Assembly: GCF_018130695.1 (NCBI RefSeq)
Contig: NZ_JAFCJX010000025.1
Coordinates: 1-64,000, forward strand
Reading direction: 5' to 3'
Origin: Bradyrhizobium jicamae
GTDB lineage: Bacteria > Pseudomonadota > Alphaproteobacteria > Rhizobiales > Xanthobacteraceae
DNA: 64,000 nt
Part shown: positions 25,328 to 34,605 of the stretch, one piece after another
How positions within the stretch are numbered: position 1 is the first letter of the stretch
Layout of the letters: every line of letters begins with the position of its first letter
Notes under the pieces: generated by a model
Databases searched by the model: none
Told to the model about the DNA's origin: nothing
Seen by the model: the letters and a program-made list of their open reading frames with translations, nothing else
Position numbers and translations under genes: made by a program

Positions 25328-25894
25328 ATGACCGCGCAAAAGACGACCGCCAAGACGCTCCAAACGAAGCCGCTCCAAACCAAGACGTCTGAGACATTCC
25401 GCCTCGACCGCCTGACCACGCCGATCGGCACCGCGTTGCTGGTCACCGACGACGACGGTCTGTTGCGCGCGCTCGACTGGGACGATTACGAGGCGCGGAT
25501 GCTGGAGTTGCTTCGGCTGCATTACGGCGCGGTGAACCTGAAGGAGGCTCGCGCGCCCGGCGATCTCAGGACCGCGCTTGCCGGCTACTTCAAGGGCGAT
25601 CTCGACCGTCTTGCCACCATCAAATGGCGCGTCGCCGGCACGCCGTTTCAGCAAAAGGTCTGGACCGCGCTGCCCAACATTCCGGCGGGCACCACGATGA
25701 GCTATGGCGCGCTGGCTGCAAAATTGAAGGTGCCGAACGCGATGCGCGCGGTCGGCCATGCCAACGGCTCCAATCCGATCAGCGTCGTCGTGCCCTGCCA
25801 CCGCCTGATCGGCGCCAACGGCTCGCTGGTGAAATATGGCGGCGGGCTGGAGCGCAAGCGCTGGCTGCTGCGCCACGAGGGGGTTGCAATTTAA
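25328..25894 (+). CDS. ogt: methylated-DNA--protein-cysteine methyltransferase
   Basis: This 188-residue DNA repair protein transfers the methyl group of O6-methylguanine (or O4-methylthymine) to its own cysteine in a suicide reaction. The active-site motif PCHR lies at 156-159 (Cys157) within SVVVPCHRLIGANGSL. The helix-turn-helix segment GTTMSYGALAAKLKVPNAMRAVG that grips DNA spans about 121-143. The first 20 residues are Lys/Thr/Gln repeats (KTLQTKPLQTKTS), a low-complexity tail. The chosen ATG at 25328 has a weak ribosome site. Confidence 0.9.
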   Translation: MTAQKTTAKTLQTKPLQTKTSETFRLDRLTTPIGTALLVTDDDGLLRALDWDDYEARMLELLRLHYGAVNLKEARAPGDLRTALAGYFKGDLDRLATIKWRVAGTPFQQKVWTALPNIPAGTTMSYGALAAKLKVPNAMRAVGHANGSNPISVVVPCHRLIGANGSLVKYGGGLERKRWLLRHEGVAI

Positions 25895-26087
25895 CCGATT
25901 TTGCCGACGCATCGGCACGACTGAAGTACGAAAGTACCATTTCAACATTGCATCAGTTTTTCCAAACGATGCCAGGACCCCCTTTAGGGCGTTCTTAAGC
26001 ACACTTGTATCTCCTTGATTGGCACCCGCATCGCCCATGGGTTGTGATGCGTTAGTTCTATCGCTGACAAACTCAGGGCCAGCTGCC

Positions 26088-27467
26088 ATGGACCAGGCGC
26101 AACAAAAACAGGTCTCAAGGGAAGATGTGCCCACGTCTCCCGATGAGCCAAGCACCACATCATTCGATCGCGGCCACGGCGCGCGAGCTCTGCAGCGCGA
26201 CCTGCACGATCGAGTGCAGCCGCCTGTGGAGGAGCCGGTCGCCGACGGTTCAGCGAATGCTGACGCGCCTGCGCGCTCATCAGGCCGGATAGTTCGCCGC
26301 TTCTTCAAGATCGCGGCGGGACTTGCCATCGTCGCCGTGTTCGGGTGGCTGCCGCTCAAGGCGATCTGGCAGACCTCGAGCGTCGAGGCCGTGGTCAATG
26401 CGCGGATCGTCACGCTGCGCTCGCCGATCGACGGCACTGTGACCACAAAGGCCGGCTATCCCACCGGATTGAGCGGCGTCAGCGAGGGCGACGTGATCCT
26501 GCGTGTCGTCAATACGCGCGGTGACCGGACCAGGCTCGACGATCTCAGGCGGCAGATGTCGCGGCTGGAAAATCAGCGGCCGAGCCTGGCAGCGAAGCTC
26601 GCCACCGCCGAGGCTGCGCAGCAGGATCTCGCTCGCCAGGCCGGCCAGTTCCGCGACGGCCGTATCCTGCAGCTCGAGGCGCGCATCGCCGAGATCCAGT
26701 CGGCGATCGAAGCCGCCGCCGCTCGCCGCGAGGACGCGGTCGCCGCCGTTGAGCGCGCGTCGTCGCTCGCCAAGACGGGCACTGTCTCGACCGTGGAGCT
26801 GGCGCGGCTGACTCGCGAGCAGTCGGTCGCCCAGCAGACCGAGGTCGGCGCCCGCCGGCGGCTCGATGCCGCCAAGGTCGAACTGACCGCCGTCCGCAGC
26901 GGCACCTATCTCGGCGACAGCTACAACGACCGGCCGAGCTCGGCGCAGCGCGAGGAGGAGATGCGCCAGCGCGCTGCAGATTTGCGCGCCGACCTCACGC
27001 ACACCGATGCCGAGATCGAATGGCTGACCCATGAGATCGCGGTCGAGCAGCTGCATTACATCAGCCGCTCGGAGGCTGATATCAAGGCGCCGGTCGCCGG
27101 CCGCATCTGGGAGATGATGACCTCGCCTGGTGAGGATGTCAGGGGCGGGCAGTCCCTGCTGAAGGTGCTGGATTGCGCGGGCGCGGTCGTCACCGCGAAT
27201 GTCACCGAGAGCGTCTACAACCGCCTGAAGCTCGGCGAGCCCGCAAGCTTCGAGCCGAATGACGGCAGCCCCGTGCTCAGGGGTCAGGTGGTCAATCTGA
27301 CGGGCGCGTCGGGCGCGCCGGCGAATCTCGCGATCAACCCCGATGCGCTCAACAAGGAGCCTTATCGGGTCACGGTGTCCGTCCCGGCGAGCGAGGCCGC
27401 GGGCAAGGATTGCGCGGTCGGCCGCACCGGCCGGGTCGTGTTCAACGACACCGCGGCCAAGCCATGA
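26088..27467 (+). CDS. HlyD-family membrane fusion protein of a polysaccharide synthase pair
   Basis: This 459-residue protein has a cytoplasmic tail (1-70), one transmembrane helix (about 73-92), a barrel-sandwich start at 105-125 (VTLRSPIDGTVTT), a long Ala/Glu/Arg-rich coiled coil (about 145-270) and a returning lipoyl/beta-barrel part (APVAGRIWEMMTSPGEDV onward). It resembles the periplasmic part of Alg44 and the BgsB-type partners of bacterial glucan synthases. Its stop overlaps the start of the glycosyltransferase (ATGA, 27464-27467), so the two are translationally coupled. The ATG at 26088 has only a weak AGGG upstream; other starts are possible. Confidence 0.78.
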   Translation: MDQAQQKQVSREDVPTSPDEPSTTSFDRGHGARALQRDLHDRVQPPVEEPVADGSANADAPARSSGRIVRRFFKIAAGLAIVAVFGWLPLKAIWQTSSVEAVVNARIVTLRSPIDGTVTTKAGYPTGLSGVSEGDVILRVVNTRGDRTRLDDLRRQMSRLENQRPSLAAKLATAEAAQQDLARQAGQFRDGRILQLEARIAEIQSAIEAAAARREDAVAAVERASSLAKTGTVSTVELARLTREQSVAQQTEVGARRRLDAAKVELTAVRSGTYLGDSYNDRPSSAQREEEMRQRAADLRADLTHTDAEIEWLTHEIAVEQLHYISRSEADIKAPVAGRIWEMMTSPGEDVRGGQSLLKVLDCAGAVVTANVTESVYNRLKLGEPASFEPNDGSPVLRGQVVNLTGASGAPANLAINPDALNKEPYRVTVSVPASEAAGKDCAVGRTGRVVFNDTAAKP

Positions 27468-29407
27468 TCGCGGCCCTTGCGCCCGGGATGATCGCCTTCG
27501 GCGCCTGCCTTGCCATCCTGCCGCTGCTGCGGCGCGAGCACATGTTCGCGCGCGTGCTGATGGCGGGCGTGTCCGTTGTCCTGCTGGCTCGCTACTTCGT
27601 CTGGCGCGTTACCGAGACCATGCCGCCGCTCGCCCTCACCGCCGACGCCATCGTCGGCTATCCCTTCATGCTGGCGGAGGCGGCCTCGCTGGTCGCGGTC
27701 TGCCTGTCGCTGCTGTTTCTCAGCCGCACCATCGATCGCTCGCCCGAGGTGAACAGCCGGCTGCGCCAGCCGAAGGCGCAGCAGTCGACGCCACTCGTCG
27801 ACGTCTTCATCTGCACCTACAATGAAGAGAAGGCGATCCTGGAGCGCACCATCATCGGCGCCACCGGGCTCGACTATCCCTATTATCGGGTGTGGGTGCT
27901 CGACGATGGCCGCAGGCTCTGGCTGAAGCGGCTGACCCAGGAACTCGGCTGCAACTACCTGACTCGGCCCGACAACAGCCACGCCAAGGCCGGCAATATC
28001 AATCACGCGCTCAAGCATGTCGCGGGTCTGCAGGACCGGCCGGAATTCATCTCCATCCTCGATGCCGATTTCGTGCCGATGCCGGACTTCCTGACCCGGG
28101 CCCTGAGCCTGATGCGAGACGATGTCGGCGTGGTGCAGACGCCGCAGCACTTCATCAATGCCGATCCGATCCAGGTCAATCTTGCAACGTCGGAGGTCTG
28201 GCCGGACGAGCAGCGCTTCTTCTTCGACATCCTGATGCCGGCAAAGGACGCCTGGGGCACCGCGTTCTGCTGCGGTACCTCCTCGGTGATCCGCTTCGAC
28301 GGGTTGATGCAGATCGGCGGCTTCCCGACGGACTCGGTGACGGAGGACTACCTCGTCACCCTGCGTCTGAAAGAGCACGGCCTGCGCACCGTCTATCTGA
28401 ACGAGCGCTTGACGCTCGGCCTCGCGCCGGAAGGGCTGAAGGAATACATCACCCAGCGTGGCCGCTGGTGCCTCGGCTTCATGCAGATCATCAGGGGGCG
28501 CAGCGGGCCGTTCTCGACGCAATCGAGGCTCGATTTCATGGATCGGCTGTCGCTGGTCGATTCTTTCATGAGCTGGGCCGCCGTCTACAGCACGAAGGTG
28601 CTTGGACTCGTGGTGCCCTGGCTGTTCCTGCTGTTCGGCATCAAGGCGGTGCATGCCGATCTGTTCGAACTGCTGAAATACTTCCTGCCGTTCTATGTCT
28701 GGCACGCCTTCACGATGGCCTGGATCTCGCGCGGCCGCTCGCTCGCGATCATGACCGACGTGTCGCAATACATCGCCGCGCCCGCCGTGTTGAAGGCCGT
28801 CGTGACCGGATTGGCCAAGCCGCAGGGCCACAAGTTCAAGGTCACCGCCAAGGGCGGCGATCGCAACCGCCGCTTTGTCGAGTGGCCGCTGCTGCGGATC
28901 TACGGCGCCGCGCTCGTGATCACGCTGTTCGCGATCTCCTATGCGTTCATCCTGAACCTGAGAGGAGAAAACATCGCCTATGGCGGGCTGGCGCTGGCCT
29001 GGAGCCTGTACAATTGCGTCGTGCTGGCGATCGTCTGCTTCATCTGCATCGAGCAGCCGCGCCGCCGCAAGGCGGAGCGCTTCGAGCGCGACGAGCCGGT
29101 GCTGATCCAGCAAGGCCACGCGTCGCGGCTGGTGCGGATGGCCGACATCTCGATCACCGGCGCGCGCTTCATCGATGCCGCGCCGCCGCCGGTCGGCACG
29201 GTCCTGAAGTGCAATGTCTATGGCCAGAGCGTCTCCGCGCTCGTCGTGCGCCGGACCAGCGATGGCTTTGGCGTCCGTTTCGAGGATGCGGTCGCAACGC
29301 GGGTGAGCGTGGTCCGCGCCTTCTACGCCGGCGAATATGTCCGCGCCTTCCACGGCGTGCGCGCCGCGCCTGTCGGCAAGGCGCTGCTGTTGCGGCTGTT
29401 CAGTTGA
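27464..29407 (+). CDS. processive GT2 glycosyltransferase with C-terminal PilZ domain (cellulose-synthase-like)
   Basis: This 647-residue inner-membrane synthase has two N-terminal hydrophobic stretches and a cytosolic GT2 domain with the full processive set: DDG at 147-149, DAD at 200-202, TED at 293-295 and QRGRW at 331-335. Further membrane helices lie at about 375-525. The C-terminus has both c-di-GMP marks of PilZ domains: RxxxR (Arg535-Arg539) and DxSxxG (561-566). It should polymerise a UDP- or GDP-sugar into a beta-glycan while extruding it, activated by c-di-GMP. No bcsB, bcsC or bcsZ is present, so a BgsA-like mixed-linkage glucan synthase is a better guess than cellulose. Confidence 0.85.
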   Translation: MIAALAPGMIAFGACLAILPLLRREHMFARVLMAGVSVVLLARYFVWRVTETMPPLALTADAIVGYPFMLAEAASLVAVCLSLLFLSRTIDRSPEVNSRLRQPKAQQSTPLVDVFICTYNEEKAILERTIIGATGLDYPYYRVWVLDDGRRLWLKRLTQELGCNYLTRPDNSHAKAGNINHALKHVAGLQDRPEFISILDADFVPMPDFLTRALSLMRDDVGVVQTPQHFINADPIQVNLATSEVWPDEQRFFFDILMPAKDAWGTAFCCGTSSVIRFDGLMQIGGFPTDSVTEDYLVTLRLKEHGLRTVYLNERLTLGLAPEGLKEYITQRGRWCLGFMQIIRGRSGPFSTQSRLDFMDRLSLVDSFMSWAAVYSTKVLGLVVPWLFLLFGIKAVHADLFELLKYFLPFYVWHAFTMAWISRGRSLAIMTDVSQYIAAPAVLKAVVTGLAKPQGHKFKVTAKGGDRNRRFVEWPLLRIYGAALVITLFAISYAFILNLRGENIAYGGLALAWSLYNCVVLAIVCFICIEQPRRRKAERFERDEPVLIQQGHASRLVRMADISITGARFIDAAPPPVGTVLKCNVYGQSVSALVVRRTSDGFGVRFEDAVATRVSVVRAFYAGEYVRAFHGVRAAPVGKALLLRLFS

Positions 29408-29422
29408 GGTGCAACGACGGAT

Positions 29423-29566
29423 CGTAGGGTGGGTTAGCCGGAACGCATCGGCGGTCGTTCAACATGCGATCATGCAAGGCGTAACCCACCGGCGGTATTT
29501 CATTGCTCGATGATGCGAGTTGGTCGGAAAGATGGTGGGTTCCGCCTACGGCTAACCCACCCTACG
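29423..29566. repeat. family A inverted repeat (copy 3, diverged)
   Basis: CGTAGGGTGGGTTAGCCGG at the left and CGGCTAACCCACCCTACG at the right are mirror ends. The inner arms are GCGTAACCCACCGGCGG and GATGGTGGGTTCCGCC. It shares the GTAGGGTGGG terminus of family A but has different inner sequence. It separates the convergent glycosyltransferase and glnD genes. Confidence 0.75.
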
Positions 29567-29573
29567 GCACCGT

Positions 29574-32369
29574 CTACGCCGCGGGCTTCGCGGCGTTGTC
29601 CTCGCTCGACAACAGATGCAGCAGCGCGCTCTTGATCGCGGCCTGTCGGGTCGGCGCGTTGATTTGGGCGCCGAGCAAGTCAGTCACATAGAACACGTCG
29701 CGGGCGCGTTCGCCGAAGGTCGCGACGTGGGCGGAGGCGATGTTGAGGTTCAGCTTCGAGATCGCCGTGGTGAGCTGGTAGAGCAGGCCGGGCCGGTCGA
29801 GGCCGGAGACCTCGATCACGGTGTAGCGGTCTGACCAGGCATTGTTGATGGTGACTTCAGGCTCGACGATGAAGGGCCGGGTCTTGGTCCGCACGGTGCG
29901 GCGCGCCACCGCTTCGGGCAGCCGCAGCTTGCCTTCCAGCACGTCCTCGATCATCTCGCCGATCCGCGTGGCACGCCGGCCCTCGTCTTCGTCGCGGTCG
30001 TATTCCCGCGAGATCGAAATGGTGTCGAGCGCGCGGCCGTCGGTGGTCGTGTAGATCTGCGCGTCGACGATGTTGGCGCCGGCCGAGGCGCAGGCGCCCG
30101 CGATGATCGACAGCAGCCAGGGGTGGTCGACGGCGAGGATGGTCAGCTCGGTGACGCCGCGCATCTCGTCGAAGCCGACATTGATCGCAAGCTTGTGGCC
30201 GGCCTGCTCGCTGGCGCGGATGAAGCGCGCCTGGCGGATCTTGCGCTGCAGCTCGACCTTGAGCCAATAGGCCGGATAGTGCCGGCCGATATAGGCGTTG
30301 AGCTCGACTTCCGGCCATTCGGTGAACTCGCGGCGGAACTCGGCCTGCGCCATCGCGATGCGCTGGGCGCGGTTGACCTCCGAAAAGCCACCGGTCAGCA
30401 CCGGCTCGGTCTCGTAATACAGCGTGCGCAGCAGCTGCGCCTTCCAGCCGTTCCACACGCCCGGGCCGACGCCGCGGATGTCGGCGGTGGTCAGGATGGT
30501 CAGCAGCTTCATCTGCTCGACCGATTGCACCACGGCGGCAAAATTCTCGATCGTCTTGCGGTCCGACAGATCGCGCGACTGCGCGACCGTCGACATCGTC
30601 AAATGCTCCTCGATCAGCCAGGCCACGAGTTCGGTGTCGGCGGCGGAAAAGCCGAGCCGCGGGCACAGCCGCCGCGCCACCTTGGCCCCCGCGATCGAGT
30701 GATCCTCGGGCCGGCCCTTGGCAATGTCGTGCAACAGCACGGTGATGTAGATCACCGGCCGATGCTCGGGCTGGATCTTGCGGAACAGGTCGCTCGCGAC
30801 CACGAACTCTTCATTGCCGCCGCGCTCGATGTCCTGCAGGAAGCCGACGCAGCGAATCAGATGCTCGTCCACCGTGTAGTGGTGATACATGTTGAACTGC
30901 ATCATCGACACGATCTTGCCGAAGGCGCGGATGAAGTGGCCGAGCACGCCGGTCTCGTTCATCCGCCGCAGCACGGTCTCGGCGTCGTTCGAGGTCAGGA
31001 TCTCCATGAAGAGACGGTTGGCTTCCGGATTTTCGCGCAGCTGCGTGTTGACCAGCTTCAGCGAGCGCGTCACCGTGCGCATCGCATCGGGATGGAATGC
31101 GAGATTGTTCTTCTGCGCCAAACGGAAAATCCGGATCAGATTGACCGGGTCGTGCTTGAAGACATCGGGCGCGGCGAGGTTGATGCGGTTGTTGTCGACG
31201 ATGAAATCGTCGCTGTCCGGCACCCGCCGCCGCTTGGCGTTGCCCGGCCGCAGCCGCGCCACCATGCGGCTCAGCACCGGCGCGGGCTTGGCCTGCTCGT
31301 CCTCCAGCTTGGCGCACAGGATCGCGGTGAGGTCGCCGACGTCCTTTGCGATCAGAAAGTAGTGCTTCATGAAGCGCTCGACGTCCTGCATGCCTGGATG
31401 CGAGGTGTAGCCGAGCCGCACCGCGATCTCGCGCTGCATGTCGAACGACAGCCGCTCCTCGGCGCGGCCGGCGAAGAAGTGCAGATTGCAGCGCACCGAC
31501 CAGAGGAAATCGGCGCAGCGGCGGAAGGTGCGATATTCCTGCGCGTCGAAGACGCCGCGTTCCAGCAACTCGTCGGTTTCGCGCACGCGGTAGACGTATT
31601 TGGCGATCCAGAACAGCGTGTGCAGGTCGCGCAGGCCGCCCTTGCCGTCCTTCACATTCGGCTCGACCAGGTAGCGCGACTGGCCGCCACGACGATGCCG
31701 CTCCTCGCGCTCGGCGAGTTTGGCGGTGACGAATTCGGACGCCGTGCCCTGCACGACCTCCTTGTCGAAGCGCTCGACCAATTCGTCATAGAGCGGCTGG
31801 TCGCCGGCGAGGAAGCGCGTCTCCAGGATCGCGGTGCGGATCGTCATGTCGCCGCGGGCCTGGCGGATCGATTCGTCGACCGAGCGCGTGGCATGGCCGA
31901 CCTTCAGCCCCATGTCCCACAGGCCATAGAGAATGGCCTCGGCGACCTGCTCGCCCCAAGCGGTCTGCTTGTAGGGCAGGATGAACAAGAGATCGATGTC
32001 GGATTCCGGCGCCATCAGCCCGCGGCCATAGCCGCCGGTCGCGACCACCGACATGCGTTCGCCGCCGGACGGGTTGGGCGTGTGATAGAGATGCTTGGTC
32101 GCCGCCTGATACAGGATGCGGATGATCTCGTCCTGCATGAAGCAGAGCCGCTCCGCGCAGCGCCGGCCGTGACGATCCCTCAGCAGCACCGCCTGCGCGG
32201 TGGCGCGGGCCTTGACCATCTCGGCCTTGAGCATCTGCGCCATGGCGGCGCGGAACTGGTCCTCGCGGCCGGAATGTTTTTCGGCGAGCGCATCGAGCGC
32301 GGCTGATATCCGCGCGGTCTCGAACCGGTCATCCGCTTCAGCGCGGCCTTCTGCTACGACACTGTCCAT
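29574..32369 (-). CDS. glnD: PII uridylyltransferase / uridylyl-removing enzyme GlnD
   Basis: This 931-residue nitrogen sensor adds UMP to PII proteins when glutamine is low and removes it when glutamine is high. The nucleotidyltransferase site is GGYGRG at 112-117 with SDIDL (Asp124, Asp126). The central HD hydrolase shows VLLHDIAKG. Two C-terminal ACT domains follow, beginning LTILAVDHPWLLSIIAGACA and VIEVSGLDRPGLLYQLTTAI, and bind glutamine. The length is normal for alphaproteobacteria. GGAAGAG precedes the ATG at 32369. The gene is monocistronic here and divergent from the sulfonate uptake genes. Confidence 0.96.
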   Translation of the reverse strand: MDSVVAEGRAEADDRFETARISAALDALAEKHSGREDQFRAAMAQMLKAEMVKARATAQAVLLRDRHGRRCAERLCFMQDEIIRILYQAATKHLYHTPNPSGGERMSVVATGGYGRGLMAPESDIDLLFILPYKQTAWGEQVAEAILYGLWDMGLKVGHATRSVDESIRQARGDMTIRTAILETRFLAGDQPLYDELVERFDKEVVQGTASEFVTAKLAEREERHRRGGQSRYLVEPNVKDGKGGLRDLHTLFWIAKYVYRVRETDELLERGVFDAQEYRTFRRCADFLWSVRCNLHFFAGRAEERLSFDMQREIAVRLGYTSHPGMQDVERFMKHYFLIAKDVGDLTAILCAKLEDEQAKPAPVLSRMVARLRPGNAKRRRVPDSDDFIVDNNRINLAAPDVFKHDPVNLIRIFRLAQKNNLAFHPDAMRTVTRSLKLVNTQLRENPEANRLFMEILTSNDAETVLRRMNETGVLGHFIRAFGKIVSMMQFNMYHHYTVDEHLIRCVGFLQDIERGGNEEFVVASDLFRKIQPEHRPVIYITVLLHDIAKGRPEDHSIAGAKVARRLCPRLGFSAADTELVAWLIEEHLTMSTVAQSRDLSDRKTIENFAAVVQSVEQMKLLTILTTADIRGVGPGVWNGWKAQLLRTLYYETEPVLTGGFSEVNRAQRIAMAQAEFRREFTEWPEVELNAYIGRHYPAYWLKVELQRKIRQARFIRASEQAGHKLAINVGFDEMRGVTELTILAVDHPWLLSIIAGACASAGANIVDAQIYTTTDGRALDTISISREYDRDEDEGRRATRIGEMIEDVLEGKLRLPEAVARRTVRTKTRPFIVEPEVTINNAWSDRYTVIEVSGLDRPGLLYQLTTAISKLNLNIASAHVATFGERARDVFYVTDLLGAQINAPTRQAAIKSALLHLLSSEDNAAKPAA

Positions 32370-32502
32370 GCACTCTTCCGATAACGGACGCGGCCTTTGC
32401 TGTCACTGACCAAAGTATGAGGGCAGTGGCTCCATGCTCTCCTGACGACGCTTTGGGCAAAACCGTTCTCGCGCCGCCCCGTCGAAAGTATGGATTTTCC
32501 TG

Positions 32503-32531
32503 TTGACCGCAAGTCTAACACATTGAAATAA
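32503..32531 (+). promoter_or_regulatory. candidate sigma-70 promoter of the sulfonate-type uptake genes
   Basis: TTGACC at 32503-32508 is followed, after 17 nt, by AAATAA at 32526-32531. The whole 32500-32540 stretch is unusually AT-rich for this window. It lies 36 nt before the ATG of the binding-protein gene. The -10 match is poor, so this is only a candidate. Confidence 0.35.
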
Positions 32532-32566
32532 AAGGGCGTTTTTATCGTCTCGGGGAGATCGACACT

Positions 32567-33541
32567 ATGCCCAAATTTTCACGGCGTGCTCTGGCTGGCC
32601 TCGTCGCGGCCGCGGCCCTGCTTCCCGGCGCGGCATTTGCCGCCGACGCGTTGAAGGAGATCCGGATCGACTGGGCGACCTACAACCCGGTGTCGATGGT
32701 GCTCAAGCAGAAGGGGCTGCTCGAGAAGGAGTTCGCCAAGGACGGCATCACCGTCACCTGGGTGCAGTCGGCCGGTTCCAACAAGGCGCTGGAATTCCTC
32801 AACGCCGGCTCGATCGATTTCGGCTCGACCGCGGGCTCGGCCGCGCTGGTCGCCAGGATCAACGGAAACCCGATCAAGTCGATCTATGTCTATTCGCGGC
32901 CGGAATGGACTGCGCTGGTCACCGGCAAGGACTCCAGGATCGCCTCCGTTGCGGACCTCAAGGGCAAGCGCGTCGCGGTGACCCGCGGCACCGACCCGCA
33001 CATCTTCCTGGTCCGCGCGCTGCTCGGCGCCGGCCTGTCGGAAAAGGATATCACGCCGGTGCTGCTGCAGCACGCCGACGGCAAGACCGCGCTGATCCGC
33101 GGCGACGTCGACGCCTGGGCCGGCCTCGATCCGATGATGGCGCAGGCCGAGGTCGAGGAGGGCGCAAAGCTGTTCTACCGCAAGGCCGATGCCAACACCT
33201 GGGGCATCCTCAATGTGCGCGAGCAGTTCTTGAAGGACTATCCGGACATCGCCCGCCGCGTGCTCGCCACTTACGAAGAGGCGCGGAAATATTCGCTGGC
33301 GAACTACGATGAGCTGAAGAAGACCTTCATCGCGGTGACCAAGCTGCCGGATGCGGTCGTCGACAAGCAGCTGAAGGAACGCACCGAACTGACCCACAGC
33401 CGCATCGGTAGCGCCCAGCGCGAGTCCATCCTCGCGGCCGGCCTCGCTTTGCAGCAGGCCGGCGTCATCGACGCCAAGGTCGATGTGAAGGCGGCGTTGG
33501 ACTCGCTGATCGACGACCAGGTTCCGCTGCCGACGAATTAG
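32567..33541 (+). CDS. aliphatic sulfonate-type ABC transporter, substrate-binding protein (SsuA-like)
   Basis: This 324-residue periplasmic binding protein has a signal peptide (1-25, cut after AFA). It belongs to the SsuA/TauA/NrtA-like group, with features such as EFLNAGSIDFGSTAGSAAL, LKGKRVAVTRGTDPHIFLVRAL and DVDAWAGLDPMMAQAE. It should capture sulfonates or related organosulfur compounds for import. The next two genes encode the matching permease and ATPase, but a 214-nt gap with a family B repeat intervenes, which would allow higher expression of the binding protein. GGGGAG precedes the ATG. Confidence 0.85.
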   Translation: MPKFSRRALAGLVAAAALLPGAAFAADALKEIRIDWATYNPVSMVLKQKGLLEKEFAKDGITVTWVQSAGSNKALEFLNAGSIDFGSTAGSAALVARINGNPIKSIYVYSRPEWTALVTGKDSRIASVADLKGKRVAVTRGTDPHIFLVRALLGAGLSEKDITPVLLQHADGKTALIRGDVDAWAGLDPMMAQAEVEEGAKLFYRKADANTWGILNVREQFLKDYPDIARRVLATYEEARKYSLANYDELKKTFIAVTKLPDAVVDKQLKERTELTHSRIGSAQRESILAAGLALQQAGVIDAKVDVKAALDSLIDDQVPLPTN

Positions 33542-33577
33542 TTGCAGTGAGGGGTGGCACAAGCGCCGCAAAAAACT

Positions 33578-33699
33578 GTCGTCCTGGCGAAAGCCAGGAC
33601 CCATTACCACGAATGTGCGTTTTGGCGTGACGCCGGGGCTACGCTTGCTTCCAACAACTGGACCCGGTGGTAATGGGTCCTGACTTTCGTCAGGACGAC
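33578..33699. repeat. family B inverted repeat (copy 2)
   Basis: GTCGTCCTGGCGAAAGCCAG at the left and CTGACTTTCGTCAGGACGAC at the right are nested mirror ends. The inner parts ACCCATTACCACGAATG and GGTGGTAATGGGTCC pair with each other. It lies inside an apparent operon between the binding-protein and permease genes. Confidence 0.8.
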
Positions 33700-33756
33700 G
33701 GGGATAGTTCGGAGCGAGCCCCGCCTTGCAATCCTCTCCGAAGAGTCGTTCTTGCT

Positions 33757-34605
33757 ATGGCCATGACCGTCGACCTGCCAGCCCTTGAACGAACCGACGT
33801 GACCGCGCACCGCGTGGCCTCGGCAGGGTGGTCGCGTTACGCGCGCCCCGCGCTCGGGCTGTTGCTGCCGGTCGTGCTCGCGCTCGGCTGGGAGCTCGTC
33901 GTGATGCTCGGCTGGTCCAACGGCCGCCTCGTTCCGCCGCCGTCAAGGATCTTCGCCACCATTGTCGAACTCGCCAAAAGCGGCGAGCTCACCCGCCACA
34001 TTATCGCGACCCTGACCCGCGTCGGTGCCGGTTTCGTGCTCGGCGTGATCTCCGGCACTATCCTCGGCGCGATCTGCGGCTATTGGGGTCTGGCGCGCCG
34101 GCTGCTCGATCCGACCGTGCAGGCGCTGCGCGCGATCCCGTCGATCGCCTGGGTGCCGCTCTTCATCCTCTGGCTCGGCATTTTCGAGACCTCGAAGATC
34201 GCGCTGATCGCGGTCGGCGTGTTCTTTCCGGTCTATCTCGGCGTGATGGGCGCGATCCTCTCGGTCGATCGCAAGATCGTCGAGGTCGGCCGCATCTTCC
34301 GTCTCTCGGGACTGGCGATGATCCGCCGCATCCTGCTGCCCGCCGTGTTGCCGGCCTATGTGGTGGCGCTGCGCGTTGGCCTTGGGCTGGGCTGGATGTT
34401 CGTCGTCGCCGCCGAATTCATGGGCGCGTCCGAAGGGCTCGGCTATCTCCTGATCGACGGCCAGCAGCTTGGCAAGCCCGCGCAAATCCTCGCCGCGATC
34501 GTGATCTTCGCCATCCTCGGCAAGACCACGGATTGGCTCATCGAGCTCGCGACCGCGCCGCTGCTGCGCTGGCAGGACGGTTTCAGCCATCGGGGAGGCG
34601 CCTGA
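33757..34605 (+). CDS. sulfonate-type ABC transporter permease (SsuC-like)
   Basis: This is a 282-residue inner-membrane protein of the SsuC/TauC/NrtB group, with about six transmembrane helices. The coupling loop lies near FRLSGLAMIRRILLPAVLPAY, and VGLGLGWMFVVAAEFMGASEGLGYLL is diagnostic of the family. The gene's TGA overlaps the ATG of the ATPase gene by one base (TGATG). The start is ATG at 33757 or 33763; the ribosome site is weak in both cases. Confidence 0.87.
   Translation: MAMTVDLPALERTDVTAHRVASAGWSRYARPALGLLLPVVLALGWELVVMLGWSNGRLVPPPSRIFATIVELAKSGELTRHIIATLTRVGAGFVLGVISGTILGAICGYWGLARRLLDPTVQALRAIPSIAWVPLFILWLGIFETSKIALIAVGVFFPVYLGVMGAILSVDRKIVEVGRIFRLSGLAMIRRILLPAVLPAYVVALRVGLGLGWMFVVAAEFMGASEGLGYLLIDGQQLGKPAQILAAIVIFAILGKTTDWLIELATAPLLRWQDGFSHRGGA

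Noticed and set aside
27464..29407. Assignment of the GT2-PilZ gene as cellulose synthase bcsA
   Set aside because: The catalytic and PilZ motifs fit, but no bcsB, bcsZ or bcsC is nearby and an HlyD protein is coupled instead, so the polymer is left open.
30123..32306. 727-codon plus-strand open frame antisense to glnD
   Set aside because: It is a mirror of GlnD caused by high GC at third positions; the product is Arg/His/Asp-rich with no domain.
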